The position numbers and the translations under genes were made by a program. Shown in pieces: positions 51,692 to 63,060 of a stretch of 64,000 bases of DNA. The notes beneath the pieces were generated by a model, which worked only from the letters and a program-made list of their open reading frames with translations, had not been told where the DNA came from and did not search any database. The stretch's first letter is position 1; every line of letters begins with the position of its first letter. This stretch comes from Candidatus Manganitrophus morganii (GTDB lineage Bacteria > Nitrospirota > Nitrospiria > SBBL01 > Manganitrophaceae), in contig JAJHOH010000001.1 in NCBI GenBank assembly GCA_021651055.1, forward strand, positions 4,034,001 through 4,098,000, written 5' to 3'.

Positions 51692-52518
51692 GGGGTTTTC
51701 CTTTCCCGGAGCGCTTCGAGAATTCGACCGACCTGCCCGAGCAGCTGATCGAGCTGCGCCGGATCGATCATGTTCGGTCCGTCGGAGGGGGCCTGGTCCG
51801 GAGAGGGATGCACCTCCAGGAAGAGGCCGTCGCATCCGGTGGCCACGGCGGCCCGCGTCAGCGGCAGGACGAACTCCCGTTGGCCGGAGGAGACTTTCCC
51901 TCCCCCTCCCGGCAGCTGGACGCTATGGGTGCCGTCGAAGACGACCGGATAGCCGGTCCGCCGCATGATGACCAGAGAGCGCATGTCGCTGACCAGATTG
52001 TTATATCCGAAGCTGGCGCCCCGCTCGGTCAGGAAGATTTTCCGGTTCCCGGTCGACTCCAGCTTCTCGACCACGTTGGCCATGTCCCAGGGGGCGAGAA
52101 ACTGTCCCTTCTTCACATTGACGACCTTGCCGGTTTTTCCGGCGGCGAGGAGCAGATCGGTCTGCCGGCAGAGAAAGGCCGGGATCTGCAGCACATCAAG
52201 GACCTCGGCGGCGGCGGTCGCTTCTTCAGGCCCATGAACATCGGAGAGGACCGGAACGCCGATTGTCTCTTTCACCTTTTGGAGGATTTTCAGCCCCTCT
52301 TCCATTCCCATTCCCCGGAAGGAGCTGACGGCGGTCCGGTTCGCTTTGTCATAGGAGGATTTGAAGATGAGCGGAACCTTGTGCGCGGCGGCGATCCGGG
52401 CGATTATCTCCGCCGTCTTTAAGACGAGATCTTCGTTTTCGATGACGCAGGGGCCGGCGATGAGGAAAAAATCTCCCTCCCCAAATCGCATCTTTCCAAT
52501 CTCAACCGAGTAAGGCAT
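51688..52518 (-). CDS. kdsA: 3-deoxy-D-manno-octulosonate-8-phosphate synthase KdsA
   Basis: 276 residues from ATG 52518, preceded by TTAGGAGAAGC; an ATG at 52557 is in frame but poorly placed. KdsA joins PEP and arabinose-5-P. Family blocks: [75 protein letters not shown] and [16 protein letters not shown]-barrel fold. Confidence 0.96.
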   Translation of the reverse strand: MPYSVEIGKMRFGEGDFFLIAGPCVIENEDLVLKTAEIIARIAAAHKVPLIFKSSYDKANRTAVSSFRGMGMEEGLKILQKVKETIGVPVLSDVHGPEEATAAAEVLDVLQIPAFLCRQTDLLLAAGKTGKVVNVKKGQFLAPWDMANVVEKLESTGNRKIFLTERGASFGYNNLVSDMRSLVIMRRTGYPVVFDGTHSVQLPGGGGKVSSGQREFVLPLTRAAVATGCDGLFLEVHPSPDQAPSDGPNMIDPAQLDQLLGQVGRILEALRERKTP

Positions 52519-52539
52519 TGCTTCTCCTAAAAGCGGTTT

Positions 52540-52611
52540 ATCATTTCCATTGGTCATGTGTCATTTGCCAATCATAAATGGAAAATGGAAAATGAACAAT
52601 GAAAAATTTTC
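52540..52611. repeat. Heptad-patterned hairpin, CAT/ATG type, between pyrG and kdsA
   Basis: CAT at 52542, 52548, 52555 and 52562, then ATG at 52578, 52585, 52592 and 52599, with 7-nt steps (one of 6). It is built like the CAGC/GCTG elements of the T6SS locus but with a different unit. It ends directly at the pyrG stop codon. Confidence 0.6.
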
Positions 52612-55036
<2,425 letters not shown>

Positions 55037-55040
<4 letters not shown>

Positions 55041-56083
55041 GAGAGGGCTTTCTTCAGCATCGTTTTTTCGATTGCCGTCGTTCCGACCATCCCGACGACC
55101 ACGCCGGCGGCATGATTGGCCAGCCGCGCCGCGGCCGGCAGCGGCGCCCCGGCCGAGACGGCGAGCGCCAGGGTGCTGACCACCGTATCGCCGGCGCCGG
55201 TGACATCGAACACCTGTCTTGCCTCGGTCGGAATATGGGTGGTCTCCCCGCTTTTATCAAAGAGGCTCATCCCCTGCTCCCCGCGCGTGATCAGGACCGC
55301 CTGGCAGCCGAGCTTTTTCAAGAGCGCTTTCCCGGCTTGGTGGAGGGTTGCCTCGTCTTCAATATCAACCCCCGACGCCTGTGAGGCTTCCAGATGATTG
55401 GGGGTGACGACCGTGACTTTTTTATAAAGAGAGAAATGGTGGACTTTGGGATCGACGACGACCGGGATACCTCGCCGGAGTGCCAGGGGGAGGATCGATT
55501 CCAAAAGACCTTCGGTAATGACCCCCTTGGCGTAATCGGAAATCACCATGCAGTCGATCCGGTCGAGTTGGTCGTTAATGAATTGGATGAACTTCTTTTC
55601 AGTTTTATTTGAAATTTCGCCCTTTTTCTCGTGATCGAACCGGACGACCTGTTGTTGGTGGGCGACGATCCGCGTCTTTTTGGTGGTCGGCCGCTCTTCC
55701 TCGACCACAATCCCGCTAATCTCGACCCCTTTGGACTTCAGCTCTTCGGACAACCACCGTCCCGCTTCGTCGGCGCCGATGACGCCGCACAAAAGTCCCC
55801 GGCCCCCCAGCGTGAGGATATTGTGGAGCACGTTTCCGGCACCGCCGAGCAGCACCGACTCCCGCAGCACGTTCACGACCGGAACCGGCGCTTCGGGAGA
55901 AATCCGCTGAACGTTTCCCCAAATGTAGTGATCGAGCATCAGGTCCCCGACCACCAGGACACGATGTCCATCGAACCGATCGAGGTACGGCCGAAGCTCT
56001 TTTTTAGACGCCGCTTCGGTCATGGCTGGACTGTTCCCTTGTGAAGGAGAGGCGGTTTTCTTTTTCCGTCGAGAGGAGGACAT
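55037..56083 (-). CDS. hldA: D-glycero-beta-D-manno-heptose-7-phosphate kinase (RfaE1/HldA)
   Basis: 348 residues, PfkB family. It phosphorylates heptose-7-P toward ADP-heptose for the LPS inner core. Blocks: VLVVGDLMLDHYIWGNVQRI, PEAPVPVVNV, LLGGAGNVLHNILTLGG, DYAKGVITEGLL and the C-terminal FDVTGAGDTVVSTLALAV with the catalytic Asp. The nucleotidyltransferase half of HldE is absent, so that step must come from another gene. The first ~20 residues are Lys/Ser-rich; an internal Met at 21 is an alternative start. Confidence 0.93.
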
Positions 56084-56111
56084 ACCCTGGGAGTCCTAAT
56101 TGACGTCGCAA

Positions 56112-56728
56112 TTAATGGATCAATTTTCCGATTCGGTTCCAACGGACCCAACTCGCCTCGCCATCCCACGACCAGTAGATGATAAAGGCCTGGCCCTTGA
56201 TCTTGGAGAAGTCGACGAATCCCCAAAAGCGCGAATCGAGGCTATGGTCGCGGTTGTCTCCCATGACGAAATAGGAGTCTTTCGGAACGGAGACCGGGCC
56301 GAAATTATCCCGATCCGGCACGGAGTGCGCCGGATTGTCGTCCTCGTGGATGGCGTACGATTCGTCCTGTTTCTGGCCGTTCAGGTAAACCTCTTTATTC
56401 TTCACCTCGATGGTATCTCCCGGAAGCCCCACGACCCTTTTGATGAAATCTTTCGACTCATCTTTCGGGAAACGGAAGACGATGATATCGCCTCGATGCG
56501 GCTCCCGGATCGGAATCAATGTCACGTCGGTAAAGGGGAGACGAACTCCATAGATGAATTTATTCACCAAGATATGATCGCCGATGTTCAGCGTCGGAAT
56601 CATCGAGCCCGACGGAATCTTAAACGCCTGCACGACGAACGTCCGGATCACCAACGCCAGGATGATGGCGATGACCAGCGTTTCGGCGTACTCCCGAATC
56701 GTCGATTTCAGCTTGTTCTCTTCAGGCA
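56112..56728 (-). CDS. lepB: Signal peptidase I LepB
   Basis: About 205 residues from a TTG at 56728; a longer frame from ATG 56831 would overlap lepA by 100 bp. Signal peptidase I cuts exported preproteins. Membrane anchor YAETLVIAIILALVIRTFVV, catalytic Ser in FKIPSGSMIPTL, Lys in DFIKRVVGLPGDTIEV, and box E-like YFVMGDNRDHSLDSRFWGFV. The TTG follows AGGATTAGCC and lies 4 bp from the lepA stop, which suits the tight operon, but the start is not certain. Confidence 0.9.
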
Positions 56729-56731
56729 AGG

Positions 56732-58528
56732 CTAATCCTGAACTTTCAGGACTGCAAGAAAGGCTTCCTGTGGGATCTCCACCCGGCCGACCTGCTTCAT
56801 TCTTTTCTTGCCTTCCTTCTGCTTCTCCCATAATTTCCTCTTTCGCGTAATATCTCCGCCGTAACACTTGGCGGTCACATTCTTCTTCATGGCGCTGACG
56901 GTCTCCCGCGCGATGATCTTGCTCCCGATGGCTGCTTGAATGGCGACTTCGAACATCTGTTTGGGAATGAGCTCTTTCATCTTCTCGGCGAGCTGCCGCG
57001 CTCTGATCTGCGATTTATCCTTCGCTGCGATGAAAGAGAGGGCATCGACCGTTTCGCCGTTGAGCATGATATCGACTTTCACCAGATCGGCTTCCCGGTA
57101 GCCAATGAATTCATAATCGAGCGAAGCGTATCCTTTCGAGAGCGATTTCAGGCGGTCGTAGAAATCGAGAATCACCTCATTCAACGGGAGCTCATACTTC
57201 ACCATGACCCGTCCGACATCGAGGTATTTCATATCCTTCTGTATCCCGCGCCGATCTTGGCTGAGCTTCATGATCGATCCCAAAAACTCATCTTTCGTGA
57301 TGATTACCCCCTCGATAAAAGGCTCCTCAAAACCGGCGATCAGGTTGGGCGCGGGGAGCTTCGCCGGATTATCGATGTGAAGCACCTCTCCCTTGACCGT
57401 GGTCACCCGGTAGACGACCGTCGGCGCCGTGCTGATGAGGGAGAGCCGGTATTCCCGCTCGAGCCGCTCTTTAATGATCTCCATATGGAGCAGGCCCAAG
57501 AAGCCGCATCGAAATCCGAAGCCCAGCGCCAAAGAGGTCTCCGGCTCATATTTGAACGACGAGTCATTGAGTCGAAGTTTTTCGAGCGCGTCCCGCAGAT
57601 CTTCGTAGCGGTCGGTGTCGATGGTGTAGAGGCCGCAGAAGACCATCGGCTTGACTTCTTTATAGCCGGGAATCGCCTCCGTCGCGGGGTGTTTCGCGTC
57701 GGTGATCGTGTCGCCGATCTTGGTCTCGCTGACGTTCCGGATGCCTGAGATCACACAACCGACCTCCCCGACCGAGAGCGAGGTCGCTTCTTCCGCTTTC
57801 GGCGTAAAAACGCCGAGGGAGAGAACTTCGTGCTCGATGCCGTTCGACATCAGTTTAATCTGAGATCCCTTGCGGATCGTTCCGTCGACCACTTTGACCA
57901 GGACGACCGCCCCCTGGTAGTTGTCGAACCAGGAATCGAAGATCAGCGCGCGAAGCGGCGCGTCTACTTTTCCCGATGGAGGAGGAACCCGGCGGATGAC
58001 CGCCTCCAGGATCTCTTTGATCCCCTTCCCCTCTTTGGCGCTTGCGAGGATCGCCTCCGAGGCGTCGAGGCCGAGGATATCCTCGATCTGCTGTTTGGTC
58101 TTCTCAACGTCGGCGCTGGGGAGATCAATCTTGTTGATCACAGGAATAATCTCAAGATTGTTGTCGATGGCGAGGTAAGCGTTGGCGATCGTTTGCGCCT
58201 CCACCCCTTGGGTAGCATCCACCACGAGGAGGGCCCCTTCACATGCGGCAAGGCTTCGGGAGACCTCATAGGTAAAATCGACGTGTCCCGGTGTATCAAT
58301 TAGATGGAAGATATAATCATGCCCATCGTCCGCCCGGTACTTTAACCGAACGGCATGGGCTTTGATCGTGATCCCCCGCTCCCGTTCCAGATCCATATCG
58401 TCGAGGAGCTGATCTTTGAACTCTCGCGGGGTGACCGCCCCGGTTTTCTCCAACAGGCGGTCGGCCAGTGTCGATTTTCCATGATCAATATGGGCGATAA
58501 TCGAAAAATTTCTGATATACTCTTGCAA
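56732..58528 (-). CDS. lepA: Elongation factor 4 LepA
   Basis: 598 residues from TTG 58528 (AGGGAAG 6 nt upstream), giving the usual N-terminus [20 protein letters not shown]. LepA is a ribosomal GTPase. GTPase motifs: [30 protein letters not shown]; then domain II and EF-G-like domains, and the LepA-specific C-terminal domain ([20 protein letters not shown]). A longer frame to 58588 includes the promoter and must be wrong. First gene of the envelope operon. Confidence 0.97.
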   Translation of the reverse strand: MQEYIRNFSIIAHIDHGKSTLADRLLEKTGAVTPREFKDQLLDDMDLERERGITIKAHAVRLKYRADDGHDYIFHLIDTPGHVDFTYEVSRSLAACEGALLVVDATQGVEAQTIANAYLAIDNNLEIIPVINKIDLPSADVEKTKQQIEDILGLDASEAILASAKEGKGIKEILEAVIRRVPPPSGKVDAPLRALIFDSWFDNYQGAVVLVKVVDGTIRKGSQIKLMSNGIEHEVLSLGVFTPKAEEATSLSVGEVGCVISGIRNVSETKIGDTITDAKHPATEAIPGYKEVKPMVFCGLYTIDTDRYEDLRDALEKLRLNDSSFKYEPETSLALGFGFRCGFLGLLHMEIIKERLEREYRLSLISTAPTVVYRVTTVKGEVLHIDNPAKLPAPNLIAGFEEPFIEGVIITKDEFLGSIMKLSQDRRGIQKDMKYLDVGRVMVKYELPLNEVILDFYDRLKSLSKGYASLDYEFIGYREADLVKVDIMLNGETVDALSFIAAKDKSQIRARQLAEKMKELIPKQMFEVAIQAAIGSKIIARETVSAMKKNVTAKCYGGDITRKRKLWEKQKEGKKRMKQVGRVEIPQEAFLAVLKVQD

Positions 58529-58560
58529 GTCGCACTTCCCTAAAACTATAAACTTTAGAA

Positions 58561-58589
58561 TTATATTGATTTTCGACCCCATTGTCAAA
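58561..58589 (-). promoter_or_regulatory. Consensus sigma-70 promoter of the lepA envelope operon
   Basis: On the - strand TTGACA (58589-58584), 17-bp spacer, TATAAT (58566-58561): both boxes are perfect. Start near 58554, 26 nt before the lepA TTG. Confidence 0.85.
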
Positions 58590-58712
58590 AGGGAAAAGTG
58601 CGCTCACCCTTACTTTAAAATGGACCCGAACGACGGTTCTACTGCAGGAGACCTGCCACCTCCTCCACCTTAATACCGTCCGAACACAGGTGCGTCGCAG
58701 GGTTCGTTTGTA

Positions 58713-58734
58713 GGGGCGTATTGCAATACGCCCC
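58713..58734. repeat. REP-type palindrome
   Basis: GGGGCGTATTG-CAATACGCCCC, a perfect 22-nt palindrome preceded by GTA, of the same GTAGGGGCG family as the doublet at 5164-5232. It lies in the 356-bp gap between lepA and the cyclase gene (58529-58884), which holds otherwise only the lepA promoter. Confidence 0.7.
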
Positions 58735-58884
58735 TGCTTCCCTAACGAGGGGATCAAAGAAACCCGTTCATTTTTCTTGCAAAAGGGGGCACAATTTAAT
58801 AACATTTTAATAAAGTTTTCATTTTTGCTTAATATCTTTCACATAAACTCCGCTTAAGGAGTATTTCTTTCTTTACTTTCTTTT

Positions 58885-60327
58885 ATGATACTTAAAAAGT
58901 TCAACCTGAAAATCAAATTCTCGCTTCTCATCGGCGCCCTGCTTGGTTTGACCCTCTCTCTCTCCTATCTGATTACCTCCCGACTGATGACCGAATCATT
59001 GACCGAAGAGGTGACCCTCCGAGCGGCTTCGATCGCTCAGGGGATCGCCCAGTACAGCCAAGAGGCCATTTTAACGCGAGACCGGCTTGCCCTGGAAACA
59101 ATGATCAGCGAAGCCTCAAAAGATCCGGCCATCCTTTATATTTTCATCGTCGATGTAAAACAAAATATTCTCGCTCATACCGATATGACGCAACAAGGAC
59201 GGACGTATTCTCCTTCCGTGGGGGGAGGACAGCGGCAGCTTATGGGAGGGGTCGAGCTGCTGACTTCGCACGATTTGGACGGGAGGGAGCGTCTTGACGT
59301 GATTACCCCCATTCTCTTCGCCGGTCAACAGGTGATCGGCTCGGTTCATGTTGGTTTCTCTAAAAGACCGATCTACGAAACGGTGGCGCAATCTCAAAAG
59401 AAAATTAGACTCTTCATTCTCCTCGCCCTCTGCGTCGGTCTGTTGGGGGCGTGGCTGTTGGCTTATGTGATCGTAAAGCCGATCCGTCGGCTGGTTCAAG
59501 GGGTGAAGGCGATCACAGAGGGAGATTTCCCCCAGATTCAAATGAAGTCGAATGATGAGATCGGCCTTTTGGTTTCAAACTTCAATGAAATGTCGAGAAA
59601 CCTCCGGGAAAAGGAGTTGATCAAGCAGGCATTCACCCAATATGTCTCGGAAAATATTTTGGAGTCCTTTCTGCAAAACCCAAAAACCTTGCAATTGGGC
59701 GGGACACGGACTGAAGCAACGATCCTTTTTACCGATGTTCGCAATTTCACTGCCTTAGCAGAACAGTTGGAGCCTTCCGAGGTCGTCCATATTTTGAACG
59801 ACTATTTTGCAGCGGTGGTCGAAGTGGTTCAAAAATATGAGGGGACATTGGATAAGTTTATGGGGGATGCGGTGATGGCCGTTTTTGGAACGCCCGTCCG
59901 CCATGAGAACGACGAGGAACGGGCCGTTCGCGCGGCAATCGAGATGAATGAGCGGTTCCAATTGCTCAAGCAAAAATGGATTCGGGAAGGTTATCCTGAG
60001 ATCGAAATCGGAATAGGAATCAATACCGGCGAGGTGATTGCCGGGAATGTCGGCACGCTGCAGCGGCTCGCTTATACTGTGATCGGCAACAGCGTCAATA
60101 TGGCGGCGAGAATCGAAAAGCTGAACAAGCGCTATCATACCCAAATCTTGATCTCTGCGAGCACCTACAAACGTCTTGAATCAATTCTTGATGCGATCCC
60201 CCTTCCCCCGACTCGGGTTCGTGGAAAATCCGAAGAGATTCAGGTCTATGTCGTTGTCGGATTCCGAACCGATTCCCTCTTTCGAAAAAACGTTGAATTC
60301 GGCACTGAACAGTACAAACTCATCTAG
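58885..60327 (+). CDS. Membrane adenylate/guanylate cyclase with HAMP
   Basis: 480 residues. Membrane segments at about 13-30 and 174-196 enclose a periplasmic sensor domain; HAMP at about 197-245; class III cyclase domain from about 278 with metal Asp D284 (LFTDVRNFTALAEQL) and D328 (KFMGDAVMAVFGTP), then GIGINTGEVIAGNVG and YTVIGNSVNMAARIE. It should make cAMP (or cGMP) in response to an outside signal. The nearest good ribosome site (AAGGAG at 58854) is 24 nt away, so expression may be low or the start slightly different. Confidence 0.92.
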   Translation: MILKKFNLKIKFSLLIGALLGLTLSLSYLITSRLMTESLTEEVTLRAASIAQGIAQYSQEAILTRDRLALETMISEASKDPAILYIFIVDVKQNILAHTDMTQQGRTYSPSVGGGQRQLMGGVELLTSHDLDGRERLDVITPILFAGQQVIGSVHVGFSKRPIYETVAQSQKKIRLFILLALCVGLLGAWLLAYVIVKPIRRLVQGVKAITEGDFPQIQMKSNDEIGLLVSNFNEMSRNLREKELIKQAFTQYVSENILESFLQNPKTLQLGGTRTEATILFTDVRNFTALAEQLEPSEVVHILNDYFAAVVEVVQKYEGTLDKFMGDAVMAVFGTPVRHENDEERAVRAAIEMNERFQLLKQKWIREGYPEIEIGIGINTGEVIAGNVGTLQRLAYTVIGNSVNMAARIEKLNKRYHTQILISASTYKRLESILDAIPLPPTRVRGKSEEIQVYVVVGFRTDSLFRKNVEFGTEQYKLI

Positions 60328-60331
60328 TTAA

Positions 60332-61009
60332 ATGAGGTTTTGTTTGAGAGCGTTCTTCTTTTTTGTCCTCTTGGGGGCAACTCTGTTTACTTCTTGCGCT
60401 TATTTCTCTCCTAAAGAAACAGATTCGCAAGGGGTCGAGCAGGCTCCGAAGTCTCCGGGGTCTGCCGAGTCCGGGAAGGCAAATCCGCGCCTGGAAGCGG
60501 GCCAACAACTCTTAAAGCAAGGGAAGCATAAAGAGGCGATCGTCGAGTTCGAGGCGGTCCTCAGGGCCGATCCTTCCAGCCAACCTGCAGTCCTGGGTCT
60601 CAGATCGGCGCAGAAAAAATTGAAAGAAGAACGCGAAAAGACCGCCCGAAGTTTGATTCAGTTAAATGAGAACGGCCTCCAATTCTATCATCGAGAGGAG
60701 TACCTGAGGGCTGGTCTGGCCTGGAAGGAGGCGCTCGAGTTGTTCCGTTCCCAGAATGATCCAATGATGGAACAAGAGCTCCCATTTCGGATCGACGAGA
60801 TCACCACGCATCTGGATCAACTGATCCGTATTCTTGTCGACAAAGGCATTCTTCTCTATCGTCAAGGGGAGCTGCAAGATGCCGTCTACGCCTGGCAGGA
60901 TGTCTTGATTGTTGAACCTGAACATGCGGAAGCAAAGGACTATATTCATAAAGCCCGCGTCAAAATGGAAACCCTTGAGACATTCTCTTCCCCCCCTTCC
61001 TCGCCTTGA
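60332..61009 (+). CDS. TPR lipoprotein
   Basis: 225 residues. Signal FFFFVLLGATLFTSC with a lipobox Cys. Two TPR-like regions follow (GQQLLKQGKHKEAIVEFEAV; LYRQGELQDAVYAWQDVLIV) with a long helical part between. It starts 4 bp after the cyclase stop, so they are one operon. A role in outer-membrane assembly or as partner of the cyclase sensor is possible; nothing specific is visible. Confidence 0.82.
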   Translation: MRFCLRAFFFFVLLGATLFTSCAYFSPKETDSQGVEQAPKSPGSAESGKANPRLEAGQQLLKQGKHKEAIVEFEAVLRADPSSQPAVLGLRSAQKKLKEEREKTARSLIQLNENGLQFYHREEYLRAGLAWKEALELFRSQNDPMMEQELPFRIDEITTHLDQLIRILVDKGILLYRQGELQDAVYAWQDVLIVEPEHAEAKDYIHKARVKMETLETFSSPPSSP

Positions 61010-61035
61010 CACCCTTCTTCCGACTTTTGTATATT
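61006..61035 (+). promoter_or_regulatory. Sigma-70 promoter before small coiled-coil gene
   Basis: TTGACA (61006-61011), 18-bp spacer, TATATT (61030-61035). Start near 61042, which places the ATG at 61060 18 nt downstream and rules out ATGs at 61006-61042. Confidence 0.65.
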
Positions 61036-61059
61036 AGAAATATGGAGGAAGGAAAACGG

Positions 61060-61356
61060 ATGAACCCAAACGATGAAGAACCATTTGAAAATGAACGTCT
61101 TCAGGGGTTGGTGAAAGAGTTGACCGAGAAGATCAGCCATCTCTTTGCAGAGAATGATCAGATCAAGAAAATCCTTGAGAACATCGAAAAAGAGGGATAC
61201 CAGGTCGATCTGGTGGTCGCATCCCTCAGTCGTCTCCTATCCGATCAAGATGAGGCTGAAATCGAGGGACTCGAAGATGAAGAGATCGAAGAGGTTCCCT
61301 ACGAGTTGAACCCGTTCGACTATGCCTTTCTTCAGGCGATCAAGGTCAAGCCGTAA
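61060..61356 (+). CDS. Small acidic coiled-coil protein, unknown
   Basis: 98 residues from ATG 61060, with GGAGGAAGG upstream. The N-terminal half is a helix with heptads (LQGLVKELTEKISHLFAEND), the C-terminal half is very acidic (EAEIEGLEDEEIEEVPYELN) and ends FLQAIKVKP. No family recognised. Own promoter, between the cyclase operon and tRNA-Phe. Confidence 0.7.
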   Translation: MNPNDEEPFENERLQGLVKELTEKISHLFAENDQIKKILENIEKEGYQVDLVVASLSRLLSDQDEAEIEGLEDEEIEEVPYELNPFDYAFLQAIKVKP

Positions 61357-61374
61357 CATTTCAAACAATAACTA

Positions 61375-61403
61375 TTGACAATCTGCGCTTCCTTTGTTAC
61401 TTT
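61375..61403 (+). promoter_or_regulatory. Promoter of tRNA-Phe
   Basis: TTGACA (61375-61380), 17-bp spacer, TACTTT (61398-61403), about 10 nt before the mature tRNA start. The -10 box is weak. Confidence 0.45.
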
Positions 61404-61413
61404 CTGCCTCATT

Positions 61414-61489
61414 GCCGAGATAGCTCAGTCGGTAGAGCAGAGGCCTGAAAAGCCTCGTGTCCGCAGTTCGATTCTGCGTCTCGGCACCA
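61414..61489 (+). tRNA. tRNA-Phe (GAA)
   Basis: 76 nt with encoded CCA. Acceptor stem GCCGAGA / TCTCGGC, D-arm with AGCTCAGTCGGTAGAGC, anticodon GAA at 61447-61449 in loop CTGAAAA, T-loop GTTCGATTC. The anticodon reads Phe codons. Confidence 0.97.
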
Positions 61490-61831
61490 ATTCTTTCAAG
61501 CACTGACAATTAGCTTCAACTCTCACCGACCTACCCTAATTTCCACCACTTACAATTTTATGACTTTCCAAGCCAGGGCGGCGAGTTCTCTGCCGCCCGG
61601 CGATTGGGGAGTCTTAAAAAGGGATATCCAGTACCGAACCTCGCCAAGCGATCTGCCTCAAAACCTCTAAACGATCCTCATGATCAGATCATGACCAGTC
61701 CGTTGTCGGTGGTCTCGGCCCACTGTCGACGACGAATGGAAACTTCCATAGGAATGACGCTCGATATTTTCGCTTGATAGTTCTCTCCCCCCCGCTTTAT
61801 CATTAATAGAGAAGATGCAAAAGAGGTGACT
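61490..61831. other. Gene-free gap after tRNA-Phe
   Basis: 342 bp. A hairpin GGGCGGC (61576-61582) / GCCGCCC (61592-61598) stands alone without a T-run. No integrase, no repeat of the tRNA 3' end and no credible ORF seen. Confidence 0.5.
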
Positions 61832-62608
61832 ATGCGAAAATTCGTCCTTCTGGTGGTGGCGCTGATCTCGGTCGGTTGTGGAGATGGAGGAGGCGGTGCA
61901 AGACTGGAGGGGGTCGGACCGGGTGAACCCCAAATAACGTCGTCCCCTCCTTCGGCTCCAACCCAAAATGCAAAGATTGAACTCAAAGGCGAGATTAATC
62001 GAAAACTCAATTCACTTGGAAACTTGCATTATCTTGGAGAGCTGATCAACAAAGGCGAGGATCCGGCGTGCCTGGTCAAAATCGTCATCAACTCGGAAAA
62101 TGCCTCCGGTGAATTGATCGATTCCAAATTTACCTACGTTCATGGATCAACCCTTTCGATCCATTCTGCTGAAACCGATTCCTGTTTGGGACCTGGCGAG
62201 GTCGGCGGGTTTCAGATTAACACATCTCTCGAATCGATTCCCGCATCGGCTTCTGTCGTCATTAGTTGGGATGTCGATACGGCGTCGGTCCCAAGGGTCC
62301 CTTCTTCACAGGTCATGCTCGTCGGATCTGTCACTGAAGCGATCGACTTTTTTGGTGAGGTGACCCTTCGGGGGCTGATTAAGAATGACTCGGTTTACCC
62401 GTTAATCTCCGTTAAAATAAGCTTTGTCGCGATAAAGGACGGGCTTGTGGTAGGAACGTATTTCGCCTCTGTAAAGGGTTCAAGCTGCGACGCGACCAAC
62501 ACGTGTCTCTTGCCTGAGGGATCTGGACTGTTCGAAGCCGGCTTGAATCTGCCGCCGTCCGAGTTGGACAGCTATTATTATAAAATAAATTATAGTATCG
62601 CTGAATAA
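61832..62608 (+). CDS. Lipoprotein with two FxLYD-like domains
   Basis: 258 residues from ATG 61832 behind AAGAGGTG. Signal FVLLVVALISVGC with lipobox. After a Gly/Pro-rich linker there are two similar beta domains, one from LGNLHYLGELINKGEDPACL, one from FGEVTLRGLIKNDSVYPLIS, both resembling FxLYD domains; each ends near a Cys pair. Probably periplasmic or surface adhesion/scaffold; function unknown. Confidence 0.75.
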   Translation: MRKFVLLVVALISVGCGDGGGGARLEGVGPGEPQITSSPPSAPTQNAKIELKGEINRKLNSLGNLHYLGELINKGEDPACLVKIVINSENASGELIDSKFTYVHGSTLSIHSAETDSCLGPGEVGGFQINTSLESIPASASVVISWDVDTASVPRVPSSQVMLVGSVTEAIDFFGEVTLRGLIKNDSVYPLISVKISFVAIKDGLVVGTYFASVKGSSCDATNTCLLPEGSGLFEAGLNLPPSELDSYYYKINYSIAE

Positions 62609-62674
62609 ATGAGGGGGCACTGAACTGAGGAAGACGTTTTCTGAAGATGAAATCTTCGTTTGGGGTAATTAGGA

Positions 62675-62767
62675 TTACTTATCTTTCGGATCTGTCGGAG
62701 GTTTACAGGCAATGGCTGCAACGAAAAGAACAAATATTCCCGCCAGCGCCAGCACTAAATTTCCCAT
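62675..62767 (-). CDS. 30-residue lipoprotein
   Basis: The ORF reads MGNLVLALAGIFVLFVAAIA followed by Cys and KPPTDPKDK, then a stop. It is a full lipoprotein signal with only nine residues after the lipidated Cys. AGGGGG lies 7 nt upstream of the ATG (62775-62780). The opposite-strand ORF at 62647-62844 has no such support. Very short, so conservation data are needed; comparable tiny lipoproteins exist in bacteria (entericidin-like size). Confidence 0.5.
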   Translation of the reverse strand: MGNLVLALAGIFVLFVAAIACKPPTDPKDK

Positions 62768-63060
62768 CAATGCACCCCCTGCCGTTGTCTATTTGCCTTG
62801 GAAACGTATGCGCAACGCATGATCCGCTTTCGCTCACGATGTGATCAGCGGTGATACGCATTTTTCATTTAAAGATTCCCCGCGGCGGGGAGCTTCAACC
62901 CTTGTCTGCTACCTTATCTCAGAAGGTCTGATCATATCAATCAAAAAAGATGTCTTTACAAAGCCGAATGGATACTTGTAATAGTTTACCATTTCATATA
63001 AAATGTTTTACTATATAGCACGTTCTTCCCCACCTTTTTACTTCCTTGAAAGGAGAATTT
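62768..63060. other. Gap before degP-like gene
   Basis: 293 bp. CCCCG-CGG-CGGGG palindrome near 62878-62890. An AT-rich stretch (62976-63020) with TTGTAA and TATAAA at a short 15-bp spacing could be the protease promoter. No other gene seen. Confidence 0.4.

Noticed and set aside
61414..61489. tRNA-Phe as attachment site of a genomic island
   Set aside because: No integrase and no repeat of the tRNA 3' end found in the window.
62647..62844. 65-residue + strand ORF
   Set aside because: No ribosome site or recognisable sequence; the opposite strand has a better-supported lipoprotein ORF.
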